Below, in pieces: positions 16,976 through 20,343 of a DNA stretch of 20,343 nt; the first letter of the stretch is position 1; each line of letters opens with the position of its first letter. The notes beneath the pieces were generated by a model that did not search any database, was not told the origin of the DNA, and was given only the letters and a program-made list of their open reading frames with translations. The DNA is from Chrysochromulina parva. Taxonomy: Eukaryota > Haptophyta > Prymnesiales > Chrysochromulinaceae. The stretch lies in NCBI GenBank assembly GCA_002887195.1, contig PJAB01000812.1, positions 1-20,343 on the forward strand, in the 5' to 3' direction. A program made the position numbers and the translations under genes.

Positions 16976-17401
16976 TGCGCGGTCAGGAGCCAGGCTCGAT
17001 TATCGTACAGCCACCCCAACCAGCCAATGCCGGTGGTATAAGACAGAACTGCACCGCCAGCGAAGAAAAGCCGGAAGAGGCACGCATTTCTCATTTCACA
17101 CTTCGCAAGTGTGAATCGAACGTTGAGTGACGCATACGCGCCGAGTCGGTCGCCCATTGGAAACAGTTCACTGAGTCATTGAGTGTGATCGGTGTTTAGT
17201 TAGGGAACCTAATTGTCCCGAATTGAATTTGATTTCGTTTCCAATACGAAACCGCGTAGTACATGTATGCGTGTGACATGGCGTGTGATCGCCGCTTGTG
17301 TGATCGCCGGCGCGTCGCCGCTGCGCGTGCGCTGGCGAAAAGGGCGAACCGTGCTACACACCGTTAATCCGTTCATCTCCTCGGCTCCGACCTGAGTCCT
17401 T
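16976..17401. promoter_or_regulatory. Promoter region of ATM1, with A/T-rich patch
   Basis: Both flanking genes are on the minus strand, so this 426-bp stretch holds the 3' end of the coiled-coil gene and the promoter and leader of ATM1. Visible items are a TGAGTCA heptamer (17173-17179, the bZIP AP-1/GCN4 consensus), a small hairpin ttagg-gaa-cctaa (17201-17213), an A/T-rich patch (about 17195-17250), a tgtgatcgccg direct repeat near 17283-17308 and the stronger hairpin listed separately. None has proven function. Confidence 0.4.
17095..17115. promoter_or_regulatory. Perfect 9-bp hairpin upstream of ATM1
   Basis: ttcacactt (17095-17103) and aagtgtgaa (17107-17115) are exact reverse complements around a 3-nt loop cgc. 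The site is 120 bp upstream of the ATM1 start codon. It could be a protein-binding palindrome or a leader hairpin. The function is unknown. Confidence 0.6.
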
Positions 17402-18421
17402 TCAGTCCACGGCCTGAGCGTGCGCCACATTGCTAGGGACCGCACGAACAACCACCGGCGCTTTTTTGTTTGCGGTGGCTGCACCCTTGCGAGCCTGAGG
17501 GTCGTTGACGGGGCCAAGCACCTTGACAAGCGGCTTTGAGGGCGCGGCGGCGGACTGCTGGTTCTGCTTCGTCCACGCCTCCTGCCGTGCGAATGCGTCA
17601 GCCTCGGCGCCGCCCTTAGCGCTCCACTCGGCCGCCTCGCGCTGGCGCTGCTCCTCCGTGAGCTCCTCATGCCGCGCGCTCAGTCCCCGCTCGAGCCGGA
17701 ACTGCTCGATCATCTCCTCCTTGCTCTGCTCCCTCTTCCCGGGCTCGTCCACCTTGAGCCACGTTGAGGCGCCCGTGAGGCTCGAGGCGCTCAGGCCATG
17801 CTCCGCGGCCACCTCCTCCCGCTGCTCGCGCGCCTCGGACGACGCGGAGCGCCACACGGCCTCCTTGTTTGCCTCGAAGGCCTCCCATTCCCTGGCCCGC
17901 GCCGCCGCAGCGGCCGCACGCTTCTCGGCCGCCACTGCCGCCTCAACCTCCGCCTGCGCCTTGGCCGTCATCTCCGCGGACTGGCGAGCCTCTAGGCGCG
18001 CCTGTGCCAGGGCTCGTTCCTCCGGGCTGAGACGACGACCGAGCTGGTCATACATCTCGAGCACTGGCTTTGGCAGCTCTTGCGTGTCGGCGAGCGCAAT
18101 TGGTCTCCCATGGCGCTTGCGGAAGTCGGCCTCGAATTCAGCCAGCCGTGCCTGAATGTCTGCGGTAGACATTTCTTCGACTTGAATAGGCTTGAGCATC
18201 TTGTCGAGCTTGCGGATCTGGTCCTGCGTCACCATGTGCTGCTGAGGTGGCGCACCATTTGCAGTGGGACCGTTGAGCGCAAAAGTCGGAGGAGCAATGT
18301 CATCAGCGCAAAAGTCATCAGTGGCATCGGAGAGGATGGGCGCCGCGTCGATGGGCGCTTTCCAGAAGTTGAACGAATTGAAATCGCCATGCAGAGTTTC
18401 ATGAGCTTCGGAGACCGTCAT
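17402..18421 (-). CDS. Coiled-coil protein with a FAM13-like motif, unknown function
   Basis: A 339-residue hydrophilic protein without membrane segments or enzyme motifs. Residues 84-131 contain a helix followed by FRKRHGRPIAL and LPKPVLEMYDQLGRRLSPEE. This resembles the short helix-GRxP-helix unit found in FAM13-type proteins (F..+HGR.P....L...Y..L...L). Residues 132-205 are Ala/Glu/Arg-rich and strongly helical, probably a coiled coil. A WLKVDEPGKRE segment (221-231) and a second charged helix (235-270) follow, then a basic, Ala/Val-rich tail. The N-terminus has aromatic residues (FNSFNFWKAP) that could be a docking peptide. It may be a scaffold or cytoskeletal adaptor, but this is a guess. 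The start at 18421 lies after a cluster of gatcaa words. The gene shares strand with ATM1 but is separated by 426 bp. Confidence 0.72.
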   Translation of the reverse strand: MTVSEAHETLHGDFNSFNFWKAPIDAAPILSDATDDFCADDIAPPTFALNGPTANGAPPQQHMVTQDQIRKLDKMLKPIQVEEMSTADIQARLAEFEADFRKRHGRPIALADTQELPKPVLEMYDQLGRRLSPEERALAQARLEARQSAEMTAKAQAEVEAAVAAEKRAAAAAARAREWEAFEANKEAVWRSASSEAREQREEVAAEHGLSASSLTGASTWLKVDEPGKREQSKEEMIEQFRLERGLSARHEELTEEQRQREAAEWSAKGGAEADAFARQEAWTKQNQQSAAAPSKPLVKVLGPVNDPQARKGAATANKKAPVVVRAVPSNVAHAQAVD

Positions 18422-18745
18422 CCCTTGGACGGTCGTTCCAGATGTCGGGCCCCCGACGAATCGATCAACGTGCGGATCAAGTGATCAACGGCCCCTGTGA
18501 AACGGCCTGCAGCACGAAACGGCGTTTACAATAAGGTGGCCATGATAGGAGTCGTGAGATAAGATCCTGAATTCCCCTGTTCGGTACATGTGTGCAAGTG
18601 GCACTAGTAGAAAGTTGCTGGCACAGGGCCACAGTAGGCAAGCTGGGTGCCTTTGGGGGGAATCCTGCCATCCTGCACTGCGGCCATGTGGCGCGCGCTC
18701 TTCACACCTCTCACGGCCATCATGCCCTCTGCCTGCCAAGTATCA
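18422..18745. promoter_or_regulatory. Promoter region of the coiled-coil gene
   Basis: This 324-bp region is upstream of the coiled-coil gene (-) and downstream of the SemiSWEET fusion (-). Three gatcaa words lie at 18463, 18475 and 18483, 42-67 bp before the start codon. A 6-bp hairpin gtcggg/cccgac (18444-18457, 2-nt loop) lies closer to the start. No conserved frame was seen. Confidence 0.4.
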
Positions 18746-19086
18746 TCACAAGCACTCGGCGTTCAGAAGTGGGCTGATGCCGTTGCCTCCGTCGATGCTC
18801 TCTCCACGGAGGCCGGCAGAGCCACACATGAGGCCGATCCTCGGTGCACGTACTGGTGCACCATCGTTGTAGTAGTCGACTGACACTCCCTGATCGAGGG
18901 CGAGGCGCGCGCGGAAGAGGCAGGCGGCACTGAGGCCCGCAGCGCACTCCGCGCGTGCATCGTCAGTGGGAGCCCCGCCGTCGCCGCCCCCGTCGCCTCC
19001 GTCGCCTCCGTTGCCGCCATCGCCGCTGTGGCCGCTGTGGCTGCTGTGGCCGCTGTGGCCGCTGTGGCTGTTGTGGCTGCTGCTTG

Positions 19087-19179
<93 letters not shown>

Positions 19180-20296
19180 TGCGGCTGCTGCGGCTGTTGT
19201 GGCTACTAGGTGTGCTCGGGTTGCTCGGGCTGCTGAGGCTGATGAGGCTGGCGCAGCCGCCACGGAGCAGCTCGTACACTCGTAGGTAGGTGAACGCCAC
19301 CCTGGGCACGATCGCGAACTGGGCGCCGTCCTCGCCTCCGCCCTGGGGCTGCAGGACGTCGGTGCTCGACCAGAGGCGCTGCGGCGGGAGCGGAGTCGTC
19401 CAGAGGGAGTCAGGGCGAACCCTCACTACGTGCGTGTACGATACATTACGGCGGCGCTCGGCGCGCAGCACCATCTCGTAGCACTGTTGCACGCCAAAGG
19501 CCAGGGATGTGACGGAGGCGGCGAGGGCTTTCGGCGCTGTGTCGAGCAGCGAGCACTCGCCCGTCGCGACGGAGGCCCATGAAGCATCAAAGAGCACCGC
19601 GTCCACGGCAGACAAGCTCGAGAGCGCCGCCTGCACGCGCGAGGGCGCCACGAGCGAGGCGTGCAGCTTGGCATCCTCGAGCTCGCTGTAGACCGCCTCT
19701 ACGTCGAGCGCGGCGAACAGGTCCCACCCTGGCTGCAGCAGCATCTCCTCGAGCCCTTTCTTGATTTGCGGGTGCGTGAACGTGTGCGCCGGCCCTGCGG
19801 CGCACACGGCGACCATGGGCAGGAGCTTGAGGGCGTCATTCGCTGTGTCGAGCAGCACATCCTCAATTTCCTGCTCCTTTTGCGAGTGAAAGAAGGTGTT
19901 CACAACGATCGCGGTGAGGATGTAGCCCGCTAGCACAAAAGTGATGAGATTGGCTGTGACGAGTGAGCCCGCGTGCTTGAGAAATCCGTACATGATCCAG
20001 AGGAAGACGCCGAACACAAAGATGCAGTACATCGGAAGCGAGAGGCCGGACGTGTCGCCTGTGATGTGCACAGCCCACACCTGCGGCAGAAAGGCCGCGG
20101 TCGTGCATATGCCTGCAAGCGAGCCGACCGACTCGATGAACGCAACAGCAGGCTGCGGATTCTGTATGGCAACGCCAACGCCGGCCTGGGTGGTGTCCTC
20201 ATCGTCCACGGCGCTACTCAGATCGCCGATGGTTGAAGAACACTCGCCGTAGCTCGTGTACTTGCCCATGGCGCGCATCGAGCACGGTCGGTGCAC
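18746..20296 (-). CDS. SemiSWEET sugar transporter fused to glycosyltransferase-like domain
   Basis: Residues 55-135 form one three-helix SWEET/PQ-loop unit, a SemiSWEET: GSLAGICTTAAFLPQVW (58-74), TSGLSLPMY (82-90), FGVFLWIMYG (95-104) and TANLITFVLAG (114-124). SemiSWEETs move sugars as dimers. A second domain starts at about 160: LPMVAVCAAGPAHTF, WDLFAALD (191-198), then YEMVLRAERRRNVSYTHVVRVRPDSLW (with VVRVRPDSLW at 290-299). This resembles algal glycosyltransferase-like proteins with a 'VVRxRPDxxW' signature (DUF7796 type). A linker of about 95 residues rich in Ser, His and Gly interrupts that domain before a final Cys-containing part (ECAAGLSAACLFRARLAL). The frame is open across both domains without any stop, and no intron is needed. 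The start at 20296 or Met10 (20269) are both possible. The sugar, the cell membrane used and the enzymatic activity of the second domain are unknown. Confidence 0.75.
19087..19175. repeat. Uninterrupted CTG/CAG trinucleotide microsatellite
   Basis: About 29.7 perfect tgc units cover 89 bp. On the coding (minus) strand it is read as AGC and gives a long serine run. It is flanked by imperfect units (ctg, ttg, cgg) and by degenerate Gly/His/Ser repeats at about 18970-19250, all in the linker of the fusion protein. Confidence 0.95.
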
Positions 20297-20321
20297 GACA
20301 GTGCATAATCGGCGAGCTTTC

Positions 20322-20343
20322 TTTTTTTTTTTTTTTTTTTTTT
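20322..20343. repeat. Poly-T run at the right edge
   Basis: Twenty-two T follow a short ctttc to the last base. It lies 26 bp upstream of the fusion gene's start codon on that gene's strand (a poly-A run there). It may be a real homopolymer at a contig break. Confidence 0.85.

Noticed and set aside
18966..19289. Poly-Leu, poly-Cys and poly-Ala frames across the CTG repeat
   Set aside because: They are simply the other readings of the microsatellite. The minus-strand AGC frame is the one joined to recognisable domains on both sides.
1..20343. tRNA, rRNA, snRNA, transposon, CRISPR or viral genes
   Set aside because: The intergenic stretches were scanned by eye for T-arm-like ggttcga boxes, repeats of array type and transposase or polymerase motifs. 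Nothing convincing was found. A tRNAscan or Rfam run would be needed to exclude small RNAs.

Overview
The window is a gene-dense, GC-rich piece of a eukaryotic nuclear genome. It most likely comes from a photosynthetic microalga. Four genes point to a plastid or a photosynthetic lifestyle or fit one: a carotenoid cleavage oxygenase, a phytyl ester synthase/acyltransferase of the plastoglobule type, a small membrane protein with a thylakoid-type targeting region, and an SDP1-type oil lipase. An ATM1-type half ABC transporter with an Arg-rich presequence and an ARMH3 (C10orf76) Golgi-factor homologue confirm a eukaryotic host. Introns are few and short. The two I could place (92 and 85 bp) both begin GTGCGC and end in AG, which together with the GC-rich codons suggests a haptophyte (Emiliania/Chrysochromulina type). 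That lineage call is an inference. The standard genetic code fits throughout.

Layout. Positions 339-6325 (+): a CAMK-like protein kinase, the ARMH3 homologue and the carotenoid oxygenase. Positions 6834-8902 (-): a protein of twelve DUF4116 repeats and a small spliced putative thylakoid membrane protein. Positions 9067-14446 (+): a DUF3336/patatin TAG lipase, a spliced proline-rich putative nuclear protein, and a phytyl ester synthase-like esterase/acyltransferase. Positions 14969-20296 (-): ATM1, a coiled-coil protein with a FAM13-like motif, and a SemiSWEET sugar transporter domain fused to a glycosyltransferase-like domain that is interrupted by a long Ser/Gly/His linker. That linker contains an uninterrupted CTG/CAG microsatellite. 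The right edge is a poly-T run.

The genes are separate transcription units, not an operon. Three of them (carotenoid oxygenase, SDP1-like lipase, phytyl ester synthase) act on pigment breakdown and storage lipids, so a link through plastid membrane turnover is possible, but nothing in the DNA proves co-regulation. No tRNA, rRNA, transposon, CRISPR or viral gene was recognised. The most unusual item is the SemiSWEET fusion. Next are the two introns, which change the ends of two proteins, and the small plastid protein with a conserved-looking C-terminal tail that only appears after splicing.
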